From positions 186,001 through 250,000 of the forward strand of contig NZ_NEVK01000008.1 of assembly GCF_002261265.1 (NCBI RefSeq): a DNA stretch of 64,000 nucleotides, in the 5' to 3' direction. Of this stretch, positions 44,493-53,026 are shown in pieces. Position numbers and translations under genes: made by a program. How positions within the stretch are numbered: position 1 is the stretch's first letter; each line of letters begins with the position of its first letter. Under the pieces are notes generated by a model. That model was not told where the DNA came from. It ran no database searches and worked only from the letters and a program-made list of their open reading frames with translations. This DNA comes from Bordetella genomosp. 7 (GTDB taxonomy: Bacteria > Pseudomonadota > Gammaproteobacteria > Burkholderiales > Burkholderiaceae_B).

Positions 44493-45437
44493 ATGGATTT
44501 GACGCGGTTGGAGTACTTTCTGCTGGTGGCCGACCACGGCAGTTTCTCGCGGGCATCGAGTGTCATCGGGATTGCGCAGCCGGCGCTGGGCCGCCAGGTG
44601 CAGCGGCTGGAAAGCGAATGCGGGGTGCGGCTGTTCTACCGCCACGGCCGCGGGGTGACGCTGACGCCCGAAGGCCGGCTGTATGCGGAACGCGTCAGGC
44701 CGCTGCTGCAGCAGCTGGCGCAGGCGAGCGAGGGGCTGGGGTCGGCGCAGCAACCGGTCACGGGCTCTATCACGCTGGGCCTGACCCCCACGATGATGGT
44801 GCTGTTGGGGCTGCCGCTGATCCAGGCGGTGCGCGACGCAGCGCCCGGCGTCAAGCTCAATTTCCTGACCGGCTATAGCGGCTACGTGCATGAATGGCTA
44901 TCCGATGGGCGGCTGGACATCGCCATCCTGCACGAGGCGCGGCGGTCCCAGCATATCGCGGTCGACCCTTTGCTGGACGCCCGGCTGTTCCTGGTTTCGT
45001 CCGCAGGCCGCAGCCCGAAGACCGGGCGCGCCCGGCCCCGCAGCTTCCCGGTGCGCTCGCTGGCGGGCCTGCCGTTGGCCCTGCCCAGCCAGACGCACGG
45101 ATTGCGCCGGGTGCTGGATGCGGCCGCGGCGAAACAGGGCATCCGGCTGGATGTGGCGTACGAGCTGGACACGCTCAGCCTGATGAAAGAGGTAACCGTG
45201 GCGGGCATTGCGCATACGGTGCTGGCGATGCCGGCCGTAATGCGCGAGGTGGTCGCGGGCCAGCTCGAGGCGATTCCCCTTTGCACGCCGGACCTGAGCA
45301 CGCGCCTGTCGATTGCCACCTCGCTCAATCGGCCATTGACCAGGGCGGGCCGGCTGGTGATCGACCGGCTGCGGCCGGCGCTGCAACAAGCCATCAAGGC
45401 GGCGCCTGTCGCCCTGCACTTGCGGGGCTTGCCGTAG
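44493..45437 (+). CDS. LysR-family transcriptional regulator
   Basis: A 314-residue LysR protein (MDLTRLEYFLLVADHGSFSR, then GIAQPALGRQVQRLESECGV). The effector domain starts near residue 90 (GSITLGLTPTMMVLLGLPLI). It is divergent from the TPP-enzyme gene across 184 bp and upstream of a Bug receptor gene. Either or both may be targets. ATG 44493 was chosen over 44475 because the motif starts there. Confidence 0.93.
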   Translation: MDLTRLEYFLLVADHGSFSRASSVIGIAQPALGRQVQRLESECGVRLFYRHGRGVTLTPEGRLYAERVRPLLQQLAQASEGLGSAQQPVTGSITLGLTPTMMVLLGLPLIQAVRDAAPGVKLNFLTGYSGYVHEWLSDGRLDIAILHEARRSQHIAVDPLLDARLFLVSSAGRSPKTGRARPRSFPVRSLAGLPLALPSQTHGLRRVLDAAAAKQGIRLDVAYELDTLSLMKEVTVAGIAHTVLAMPAVMREVVAGQLEAIPLCTPDLSTRLSIATSLNRPLTRAGRLVIDRLRPALQQAIKAAPVALHLRGLP

Positions 45438-45570
45438 CCGCAAGCTAGGCCGGGCAGGCATAGCTGCTAAACGTGCTGGAACATAGGCCGCCAGGCCATG
45501 GCTATGCATAATCTCCCAAGCGTCGGCCAGCGGCAGGCCGCGATGCCGAAAAGATCAACGGGAGACAAGC

Positions 45571-46545
45571 ATGCTGCAGAAGATGATGCGGATTTTGGCG
45601 GTATCGGCAGGGCTGGTGGCGATATCGACGGCGACCGCCGCCAGCGATTACCCGAACCGGCCGATTACCCTGCTCATTCCGGTTGCGGCGGGCGGCACCA
45701 CGGACATTGCAGGCCGGGCCCTTGCCAAGCAATTGACCGACGAGCTCGGACAGACGGTTGTAGTCGAGAATCGGCCGGGCGCGAGCGGGGGCATCGCCAA
45801 TGCCCAGGTTGCACGCGCGGCGCCGGATGGCTATACGCTGGTGCTGTCGTATGAGGGATTCCATACCGGCAACCCGGTGCTGACCAAGCAACTGACGTGG
45901 GATCCGGTCAAGGACTTCACGCCGATTGCGGAAGTGATACGCGGGCCCCACTTGATTTTGGTTCCGGCCAATTCGCCCGCCAAGTCGCTTCAGGACCTTA
46001 TCGACCTGGCCAAGAAGAACCCGGGCAAGCTCAACTTCGCATCGTCGGGCGTGGGCTCGATCCAGCACCTGGGCGGCGAGCTTTTCCAGATCACCACCGG
46101 CACGGATATGGTGCACGTGCCCTACGGCGGCGCGGCGCCTGCCATGCAGGACTTGATTGCATCGCGCATCGAAGTGTTCATCACCACGCCCCCCACGGCA
46201 ATGGGGCACCTGCAGGCAGGCACGCTGCGCGCCTTGGCGATCACCAGTGCGCAGCGTCATCCTCAATTGCCCGATATTCCCACCACGGCCGAGGCCGGCC
46301 TGCCCGATTTCCAGCTTGAAGCGTGGTTCTCGGTGTTCGGGCCAGCGGGCATGCCCGACGAGGTCGTGCAGAAACTCTCTGGCGCGATGGAGAAGGTCAT
46401 CACATCAGACACCTTTATCTCGGCCATGCGCGAGCAAGGCTCTAATGCCAGCTACCGCTCGCCGCAGGAATTGGGGCAGATCGTGAAAGATGACCTGGCC
46501 AAGTGGACCAAGGTGGTGCAGACCGCAGGTATTGCGGCCAACTGA
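45571..46545 (+). CDS. Bug-family periplasmic receptor
   Basis: A 324-residue secreted protein with signal peptide MLQKMMRILAVSAGLVAIST ending at TAA|S. The family start DYPNRPITLLIPVAAGGTTD, ENRPGASGGIANAQVA and VHVPYGGAAPAMQDLIASR are present. RBS GGGAGACAAGC is well placed. It follows the LysR gene by 133 bp and may supply the 2-oxo acid substrate of the TPP enzyme. It ends 1 bp before the convergent thioesterase gene ends. Confidence 0.93.
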   Translation: MLQKMMRILAVSAGLVAISTATAASDYPNRPITLLIPVAAGGTTDIAGRALAKQLTDELGQTVVVENRPGASGGIANAQVARAAPDGYTLVLSYEGFHTGNPVLTKQLTWDPVKDFTPIAEVIRGPHLILVPANSPAKSLQDLIDLAKKNPGKLNFASSGVGSIQHLGGELFQITTGTDMVHVPYGGAAPAMQDLIASRIEVFITTPPTAMGHLQAGTLRALAITSAQRHPQLPDIPTTAEAGLPDFQLEAWFSVFGPAGMPDEVVQKLSGAMEKVITSDTFISAMREQGSNASYRSPQELGQIVKDDLAKWTKVVQTAGIAAN

Positions 46546-46546
46546 A

Positions 46547-46975
46547 TCATCCGGGGGAGCCTGTCCGCTTGAGCATCGCCTGCGCGCTGGCGATGATTTC
46601 GCCATCGGCCTGCAGTTCCCCCTGCATGAACACCAGGCTGGACGTCTTGCGCATGACGCGTCCGCGCACGGCCAGAAATTGCCCGGGGCGGGCAGCGGCA
46701 AGATAGTGGGTGTCGAGCTGCACCGTCACGCAGGGCTGGCGTGCCATGGCGTCCCAGGCAATGGTGCTGAGTGCATGGTCGAGCAATGTCGCGATCAGGC
46801 CGCCATGCACGAGCCCGGCGGGGTTGGCGTGCGCGTCGCTGGCAAGCAGCCCGTATGCCCAGCCGTCGGCTTCGCGCCGCGTCCATAACGGGCCGACGAG
46901 CTGCGAAAACCCCTTGCCGGTACGCGGGGCCCAGCCCTCGGATTGCAACCATGCTTCTGTGTCTGCCCCGGCCAT
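46547..46975 (-). CDS. PaaI-family hotdog thioesterase
   Basis: A 142-residue hotdog-fold protein. The active-site helix region reads NPAGLVHGGLIATLLDHALS, the typical HGG followed by an acidic residue. VTVQLDTHYLAAARPGQFLA and a later GEIIASAQAMLK follow. Members hydrolyse aromatic or short acyl-CoAs and often rescue CoA from dead-end esters in aromatic degradation. ATG 46975 was chosen over 47005. It is reverse-strand, 40 bp downstream of the IclR gene and probably co-transcribed with it. Confidence 0.88.
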   Translation of the reverse strand: MAGADTEAWLQSEGWAPRTGKGFSQLVGPLWTRREADGWAYGLLASDAHANPAGLVHGGLIATLLDHALSTIAWDAMARQPCVTVQLDTHYLAAARPGQFLAVRGRVMRKTSSLVFMQGELQADGEIIASAQAMLKRTGSPG

Positions 46976-47015
46976 TTTTCGCTCCCTGGATATGTGCGGC
47001 GCCAAATACGTTGCT

Positions 47016-47804
47016 TTACCTGGCCATCATCTGCGACAGCGCCTCGGCCTCGGCCTGCATGCGCTTGGCCAGGTCCAGCGCCCGCGCGGCGCTCATGTGG
47101 TTGGCCAGCGCCGCGCCCACCAATGAATGGCTGAGACGGCCGCGTGCATCGAAGACCGGCACGGCCACCAGCGCCACGCCGTCGATGTAGTTGCCGCGAT
47201 CGATACTGAAACCCTTGCGACGCACAGTGTCGACTTCTTTGCGCCAGGCTTCCATGTCGGGCGGCTGATCCCAGCGCAGTGACTTGAAGCGGCGTTCGAG
47301 TTCGGCGTCGTCGATGTCTGCGTAGGCGGCAACCAGCCGCCCCGTGGCGCTGAGCAGCGCGGGAAACCGGCTGCCCACGTCGACGTGCAGGCGAAACGGC
47401 GCGCGCGAACGCGACAAGGCCAGCACCACCATGTGGTCCAGGCCCGTGATCTCGACGCCTATGGCCGTGATGTTGTCTTCTTGCGCCAGCTTGTCCAGCA
47501 CCGGCTGGACCAGGCTGGGGAAAGGGCTGGTTTCCAGGACGTTGCGCGCCAGCGCAAGCATGCCGACGCCCAGGCTGTAGCGCTTGCTGCTGCCATCGAC
47601 CTTGACGAGCCCTTCGCTGACCAACACCCGCAAGATGTGCAGGCAGGTGCTGGTGACCATGCCCAGTTCTTCGGCAATGGCCTTCAGGGTCATGGGCCCC
47701 TGCCCGCGGCCCAGCAGGCGCAGGATGGCAATGGCGCGCGATACGGCGGGCACCTCGCGGATGCGCGGGCCTGACGGGGCTTTCGCCGGTTTGGTTTCGC
47801 TCAT
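47016..47804 (-). CDS. IclR-family transcriptional regulator
   Basis: A 262-residue IclR regulator with winged helix PMTLKAIAEELGMVTSTCLH (about 38-57) and an effector domain with LHVDVGSRFPALLSATGRLV and FSIDRGNYIDGVALVAVPVF. It is divergent from the ligase operon at 47981 with a good inverted repeat between them. It likely controls the ligase-dehydratase-CoA-transferase-Bug set and the thioesterase. ATG 47804 was chosen over an in-frame start at 47825. Confidence 0.93.
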   Translation of the reverse strand: MSETKPAKAPSGPRIREVPAVSRAIAILRLLGRGQGPMTLKAIAEELGMVTSTCLHILRVLVSEGLVKVDGSSKRYSLGVGMLALARNVLETSPFPSLVQPVLDKLAQEDNITAIGVEITGLDHMVVLALSRSRAPFRLHVDVGSRFPALLSATGRLVAAYADIDDAELERRFKSLRWDQPPDMEAWRKEVDTVRRKGFSIDRGNYIDGVALVAVPVFDARGRLSHSLVGAALANHMSAARALDLAKRMQAEAEALSQMMAR

Positions 47805-47891
47805 GCGGATTCTGTCTCCGTACAAAACTTTGGCAAGGATACGCCGGCCGCGCGAGATCAGGAATTCCGGGACGCATGCTGCATTTCCTAT

Positions 47892-47909
47892 AATTGTACA
47901 TATACAATT
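47892..47909. promoter_or_regulatory. Inverted repeat operator between IclR and ligase genes
   Basis: AATTGTA-CATA-TACAATT, 7-bp perfect arms in an AT-rich patch. A TTGACA at 47921-47926 with a weak -10 (CAAAGT at 47944-47949) just downstream would serve the ligase gene. Size and place fit an IclR operator. Confidence 0.65.
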
Positions 47910-47980
47910 TTAGAACGCTATTGACAATTTTATTCGGGCGGCGCAAAGTTTGCCCGACACGATTGAGGAGACAAGGCGCC

Positions 47981-49546
47981 ATGGCAAAGTTGACGGACTA
48001 CCTTTCGTATGCCGATGCGCAAACCCACTGCACGCCGTCCGGGCTGTGGGAATTGTTCGATGGCGACCGCGAGCGCCTGAACATCGCGCATGAATGCATC
48101 GACCGCCACGCAGGCAGCGGCCGGCCGGCCGTGATCCTGGTGCGTGCGTCAGGCAATGACGAAGTGCTGGGCTTTGACGAACTTGCGCGCGAATCGTCGC
48201 GCTTTGCTCATGCACTGGTGGCGCGCGGCATCCAGCCGGGCGACCGCGTGGCCGTGATGCTGGAGCCGTCGCGGGAGTTCTACGTAGCCCTGTTCGGCGC
48301 AATCAAGATGGGCGCCATCGCCGTTCCCTTGTTCACGCTGTTCGGGCCGGACGGCATCCGCCTGCGCATCGAAGACTGCCGCCCCCGCCTGTTGATCACC
48401 AACGCCGAAAAGGCCGGGCAAGTACCGTCGCTGCCGAACCTGGAGGTGGTGGTCGCGGACCAGGACCTGATTCCGCCGCCCGGGCAGTATCCCGATCACT
48501 TCCAGACGCAAAGCCGTGCGGACGACCTGGCCATCTTCCAGTACACGTCAGGCACGACGCGCGAGCTTCCGGACGCCGTCAGGCACAGCCACCGCGCCAT
48601 CGTCACTTTGATGCTGGCCGCGCTGTACGGCACGGGCATACGGCCGGGCGACCGCTATATGTGCCCGTCGTCTCCGGCATGGGGGCACGGGCTGTGGCAT
48701 GGCACGCTGGCGCCGTTGGCGCTGGGCGTGACCATAGGCGCCTATTCGGGCAAGTACAACGCCGAACGCCTGCTGCAGGCTTTGCAGGACCACCGCTTCA
48801 ACAATCTGTCGGCGGCGGCCACGCATTACCGCATGATGCGCAACTCGGGCGCGGCCGGCCAATACCAGTATTACCTGCAGAAATTGTCCTTCACGGGCGA
48901 GCCCATCGATAGTGAAACGGCGGAATTCGTGCAGGCCACCTTCGGCCGGCCGGCCTGCAGCATGTACGGCACTACCGAAATCGGCGTGTGCCTGGTCAGC
49001 TACCCCGGCGCGCCGGACTTCAAGGTCAAGCCGGGTTCGCTGGGCAAGGCGGTGCCGGGCCTGCGCGTGCAAGTGCAGGATCCCAGCGGCGCCCCCTGCC
49101 CGCCCGGCGTAACGGGCGAACTGAAGGTTTGGCGGCGCGGCGAATGGGTGCCCACCAAAGACCTGGGACGCACGGATGAAGACGGCTACTTCTGGCATGG
49201 CGGCCGTGCCGATGACGTGATTATCTCGGCCGGCTGGACCATGAGCGCCGTCGAGATCGAAGACGCCATTCTGAAACACCCCGACGTGGCAGAGGCCGCC
49301 GCCATCGGCGTGCCCGACGCCGTGCGCGGCCAGGTCGTGAAGGCCTTCGTAGTCGCACGCAGGCCAGGCGACGAGGCCTTTATCCGCGAAATCCAGGACG
49401 GCGTACGCACGCAGCTGAGCCAGCACGAGTATCCCCGCCAGGTGGTGTTCGTGGCGGAACTGCCCAAGACCCCGGCAGGAAAGATTCACCGCAAGAAATT
49501 GCGCGACCAGGAAGCGGCGCAGCGCGCGGCCGTTGCCGAACATTAA
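47981..49546 (+). CDS. AMP-binding acyl-CoA ligase (benzoate-CoA ligase-like)
   Basis: A 521-residue adenylate-forming ligase that should activate a carboxylic acid with ATP and CoA. The phosphate loop reads YTSGTTRELPDAVRHSHRA, where most members have TSGTTGxPKG; the Lys is replaced, as in one subgroup. Later motifs are SMYGTTEIGVCL, DGYFWHGGRADDVIISAGW and the catalytic lysine in LPKTPAGKIHRKKLR. ATG 47981 was chosen because the frame upstream runs into the promoter. It is the first gene of a four-gene set controlled by the divergent IclR. Confidence 0.92.
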   Translation: MAKLTDYLSYADAQTHCTPSGLWELFDGDRERLNIAHECIDRHAGSGRPAVILVRASGNDEVLGFDELARESSRFAHALVARGIQPGDRVAVMLEPSREFYVALFGAIKMGAIAVPLFTLFGPDGIRLRIEDCRPRLLITNAEKAGQVPSLPNLEVVVADQDLIPPPGQYPDHFQTQSRADDLAIFQYTSGTTRELPDAVRHSHRAIVTLMLAALYGTGIRPGDRYMCPSSPAWGHGLWHGTLAPLALGVTIGAYSGKYNAERLLQALQDHRFNNLSAAATHYRMMRNSGAAGQYQYYLQKLSFTGEPIDSETAEFVQATFGRPACSMYGTTEIGVCLVSYPGAPDFKVKPGSLGKAVPGLRVQVQDPSGAPCPPGVTGELKVWRRGEWVPTKDLGRTDEDGYFWHGGRADDVIISAGWTMSAVEIEDAILKHPDVAEAAAIGVPDAVRGQVVKAFVVARRPGDEAFIREIQDGVRTQLSQHEYPRQVVFVAELPKTPAGKIHRKKLRDQEAAQRAAVAEH

Positions 49547-49570
49547 TTCGAGAGAGGACACGGAGACACC

Positions 49571-50716
49571 ATGTTGACCAAGACCGAAACCGCACGCAGT
49601 TTTCCCAAGATCACCGAACGCGGCCTGGACGAGCTGCGCGCCCGCATCGGCGTAAAGATCGGCGCCACGGCCGAACCCTGGTGCTACGAGGCCACGCGCG
49701 ACAACATCCGCCACTATGCGCACGGCATTGGCGACGACAACCCGTTGTGGTGCGACCCGCAATACGCGCAGAACACCCGCTATGGCGGCATCATCGCCCT
49801 GCCCAGCTTTCTGTTTGCCACCAGCCGCATCGTTTCCGGATACGTGGGCGGCCTGCCCGGCGTGCACGCCATGTGGTCGGGGGCCGACTGGACCTGGCAC
49901 AAGCCCGTACGCCGCAACGACGAAATCCGCACCGAAGCCTATCTTAAAGACCTGATCGAGCACGAAACGCGCTTTGCGGGCCGCGCGGTCCAGCAGATCT
50001 ACCATGTGGATTTCTTCAACCAGGAAGGCGACAAGGTTGCCGAAGCCGACAGCTGGTGCTTCCGCACCGAGCGCGACCACGCCCGCGAACAGGGCAGCAA
50101 GTACAAAGAAGTGCGCGCCCGCGAGCCGCGCCGCTACACCGAAGAAGAGATCCGCGCCGCCTATCAGCTGTATGCGCAGGAAGAAGTGCGCGGCGCCAAC
50201 ACCCGCTACTGGGACGACGTGCAAGAAGGCGAAGAACTCCCGGTGCTTTTCAAGGGCCCCATGACGGTGACCGGCTTCATCGCCTACGCACAGGGCTGGG
50301 GCGGCCTGTACATCCGCGCCAACAAGCTGGCATGGCAACTGATCGACGCGCACCCCGGCGTGGGCATCACCAACCGGTTCGGCATCCCCGACGTGCCGGA
50401 GCGGGTGCACTGGGAAGAAGATTTCGCCCTGGAAGTGGGCGCGCCGGGCGCGTACGACTACGGCCCCGAGCGCAATTCCTGGCTGACGCACCAGCTGACC
50501 AACTGGATGGGCGACGACGGGTTCCTGCGCAAGTCGTACTGCAAGATCCGCCGCCACAACCCCGAGGGCGACATGCTGTTCTTCAAGGCACGCGTCAAGC
50601 GCAAGTACGTAGAAGACGGCAAGCACCTGGTGGAAATCGAGCAAGAGGCGCGCAACCAGGATAACGAGTTGTCCGTGCTGGGCACCGGCGTCGTAGAGCT
50701 GCCCGCGCGCGGTTGA
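49571..50716 (+). CDS. MaoC-like acyl dehydratase, double-hotdog
   Basis: A 381-residue protein built of two hotdog domains, an N-terminal FAS1-like dehydratase domain (about 20-170; NIRHYAHGIGDDNPLWCDPQ carries the D/H active site pattern) and a C-terminal one (about 200-375). Such proteins hydrate enoyl-CoAs or dehydrate hydroxyacyl-CoAs. It follows the ligase by 24 bp with its own GGAGA RBS. A strong hairpin follows before the CoA-transferase gene. Confidence 0.88.
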   Translation: MLTKTETARSFPKITERGLDELRARIGVKIGATAEPWCYEATRDNIRHYAHGIGDDNPLWCDPQYAQNTRYGGIIALPSFLFATSRIVSGYVGGLPGVHAMWSGADWTWHKPVRRNDEIRTEAYLKDLIEHETRFAGRAVQQIYHVDFFNQEGDKVAEADSWCFRTERDHAREQGSKYKEVRAREPRRYTEEEIRAAYQLYAQEEVRGANTRYWDDVQEGEELPVLFKGPMTVTGFIAYAQGWGGLYIRANKLAWQLIDAHPGVGITNRFGIPDVPERVHWEEDFALEVGAPGAYDYGPERNSWLTHQLTNWMGDDGFLRKSYCKIRRHNPEGDMLFFKARVKRKYVEDGKHLVEIEQEARNQDNELSVLGTGVVELPARG

Positions 50717-50733
50717 ACCACGGCCCCTTTTCT

Positions 50734-50760
50734 CCCCGGCCAGGGCTGGCCGGGGTCTTA
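50734..50760 (+). terminator. Hairpin after the dehydratase gene
   Basis: A 9-bp perfect stem (50734-50742 with 50747-50755), loop GGGC and tail TCTTA. It sits between the dehydratase and CoA-transferase genes and may reduce read-through into the latter. Confidence 0.65.
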
Positions 50761-50779
50761 CGTTTGTGAGGGTGCGATC

Positions 50780-52045
50780 ATGTTCGACGCTTCCGAACAC
50801 CATGGCGGCGCGCTTGCAGGGCTGAAAGTCATCGACCTGTCGCGCGTTCTGGCCGGGCCGTTGTGCACGCAGATGCTGGCCGACAACGGGGCGGATGTCA
50901 TCAAGGTTGAGCCTCCGCTGGGCGACGAGACCCGCACGCTGGGGCCGCCGTTCGCCGACGACGGCAATGCCGCCTACTTCGGCTCTGTGAACCGTGGCAA
51001 GCGGGCCATTACGCTGGACCTTACCCAACCCGGCGCGCACGATGTCTTGTTTGCGCTGCTGCAGGATGCCGACGTGCTGGTCGAGAATTTCCTGCCCGGC
51101 ACCATGCGCCGCTGGGGGCTGGACTACGACACGATACTGGCGCCCCGCTTTCCCGGCCTGGTGTACTGCACCATCAGCGGCTTCGGCGAAGACGGGCCGT
51201 TGGGCGGCCTTCCCGGCTACGACGCCATTCTGCAGGCGATGTGCGGGTTGATGAGCATCAACGGCGAGAACACCAGCGGACCCACGCGCATCGGCATTCC
51301 CATCGTCGATCACCTGACCGGCTACACGGCCATGACGGCCATTCTGATGGCGATCGTCGAGCGCAGCCGCAGCGGACGAGGCCAGCGCGTAGAGGCGACG
51401 CTGTTCAATACCGCCCTGAGCTTGCTGGTGCCGCATGCCGCCAACTGGCTCGCTTCGGGGCAGGCGCCACGCCAGATGGGCAGTGCGCATCCCAATATCG
51501 CGCCGTATGACAAGTTCAATTGCCGGGACGGGCAGATTTTCCTGGGCATTCTGAACGACCGACAGTTCGGCCGCTTCTGTGAACACCTGGGCCTGCACGA
51601 CGTGCTTGCGGACCCCCGATACGCGCACAATGCCGACCGCCTGGCCCACCGCGACGCCCTGCGCGTGGCCATCGAAGCGGCGCTGGCAGGGCGCAGCCGC
51701 CAGACGCTGTGCAAGGAACTGATGGCGCTGGGCGTGCCTGCGGGCCCCGTCAACAGCGTGCCCGAAGCGTTCGAGCAGCCACATGCGGCCGGCATGCTGG
51801 TGCAGCGCGACGGCTACCGCGGCGTGGGTTTGCCCAACCGCCTGTATCGCACGCCGGGCCAACCGGGCGGCAATCCACCCGGCTTTGCCCAGCATACCGA
51901 TGAAGTCTTGCAGCAAGCGGGCCTGTCCGCCGTAGCCATCGCGCACCTGCGCGAAAGCGGCGTGCTGCCCGGCAGTACCCAGTCGTGTGACGCAGTCGTT
52001 TCAGATCTACAACAAGCCAATAATTCCACCGGGAGACGTTCATGA
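50780..52045 (+). CDS. CaiB/BaiF family (class III) CoA-transferase
   Basis: A 421-residue single-domain class III CoA-transferase. It begins LAGLKVIDLSRVLAGPLCTQ. The catalytic aspartate is expected in LPGYDAILQAMCG, and RGQRVEATLFNTALSL follows. It moves CoA between acyl groups, here probably to the acid imported by the Bug protein whose gene overlaps its end by 4 bp (52042). It lies downstream of a hairpin but in the same direction as the ligase set. Confidence 0.93.
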   Translation: MFDASEHHGGALAGLKVIDLSRVLAGPLCTQMLADNGADVIKVEPPLGDETRTLGPPFADDGNAAYFGSVNRGKRAITLDLTQPGAHDVLFALLQDADVLVENFLPGTMRRWGLDYDTILAPRFPGLVYCTISGFGEDGPLGGLPGYDAILQAMCGLMSINGENTSGPTRIGIPIVDHLTGYTAMTAILMAIVERSRSGRGQRVEATLFNTALSLLVPHAANWLASGQAPRQMGSAHPNIAPYDKFNCRDGQIFLGILNDRQFGRFCEHLGLHDVLADPRYAHNADRLAHRDALRVAIEAALAGRSRQTLCKELMALGVPAGPVNSVPEAFEQPHAAGMLVQRDGYRGVGLPNRLYRTPGQPGGNPPGFAQHTDEVLQQAGLSAVAIAHLRESGVLPGSTQSCDAVVSDLQQANNSTGRRS

Positions 52046-53001
52046 AACAGAGATTGAGTGCCTTGTTCATCGCAGCGGTTTCTTTTTGTTCAACGGCATG
52101 GGCCGATACCTATCCCACCAAGCCCGTGCGCGTGATCGTGCCGTACCAGGCCGGGCAAGGCACGGACGTGGCCACGCGCTTTTTGTCCGAGCGCCTGGCC
52201 AAGGAACTGGGCCAGCCGTTTGTCGTCGAGAACCGCCCGGGCGCCGGCGGCAACATCGGCACGGCCGAGGTCGCGCGCGCCGAGCCCGACGGATACACCT
52301 TGTTGATGGGCACGAACGGGACGCACGTGCTCAACCAGTATCTGTTCAGCACGCTGAACTTCGACCCGGCCAAGAACTTCGATCCGGTCATGCTGGTCAG
52401 CACGTTCCCCATGGTGATCGTCACGCGTCCGGAGTCTCCGTACAAATCGCTGGACGACGTACTGAAGGCGGCCAAGAGCAAGCCGGACGGCGTGGACGTG
52501 GGCCTGCCCAGCACCACGGCCCGCCTGGTGCTGGAACTGCTGGAAAAGCAGACGGAAACCAAGATCGTCGGCATTCCCTATAAGGGTTCGGCGACGGCGA
52601 TGACCGACCTGATCGGCGGCCGGGTAAGTCTGGGCGTGGATACGATCAGCGCAGTGTCGGCGCAGATCGACGGCGGCAAGCTCAAGCCGCTGGCAGTGAC
52701 GTCGCTGAAGACGTCGCCCTTGCTGCCCGGCGTGCCCTCGGTCGCCGAAGAAGGCGTCAAGGGATTCGAGGTCGTTGCCTGGAACGGCATGTATGCGCCC
52801 CACGGCACGCCGGCGCAAGCCATCCAGTCATTGAACCAAGCGCTTGCAAAGATCCTGAAGGATCCCGAAGTGCAAAAGCGCCTGCTGGCGCTGGGCCACG
52901 TGCCCGCGGGCGGCACGCCGAAGGATCTGGGCGACTTTGCGCAGAATGAACGCCAGAAGTGGGCGCCCGTGATCGCCGAGGCCGGCCTGAAGGCCAACTG
53001 A
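52042..53001 (+). CDS. Bug-family periplasmic receptor
   Basis: A 319-residue secreted protein with signal peptide MKQRLSALFIAAVSFCSTAWA. DTYPTKPVRVIVPYQAGQGT, ENRPGAGGNIGTAEVARAEP and GIPYKGSATAMTDLIGGRV are the family pattern. The start overlaps the CoA-transferase stop (ATGA), showing tight coupling of uptake and CoA activation. It is the third Bug protein in the window, each tied to a different regulator. Confidence 0.94.
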   Translation: MKQRLSALFIAAVSFCSTAWADTYPTKPVRVIVPYQAGQGTDVATRFLSERLAKELGQPFVVENRPGAGGNIGTAEVARAEPDGYTLLMGTNGTHVLNQYLFSTLNFDPAKNFDPVMLVSTFPMVIVTRPESPYKSLDDVLKAAKSKPDGVDVGLPSTTARLVLELLEKQTETKIVGIPYKGSATAMTDLIGGRVSLGVDTISAVSAQIDGGKLKPLAVTSLKTSPLLPGVPSVAEEGVKGFEVVAWNGMYAPHGTPAQAIQSLNQALAKILKDPEVQKRLLALGHVPAGGTPKDLGDFAQNERQKWAPVIAEAGLKAN

Positions 53002-53026
53002 GCAGGCCGCGCAAGGCGGAGCCGCC

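Noticed and set aside
48548-51946. Very long reverse-strand open frame (1132 codons)
   Set aside because: It runs antisense to the ligase, dehydratase and CoA-transferase genes, has low-complexity His/Gln/Gly-rich composition, and matches no domain. It is a GC-rich shadow frame.
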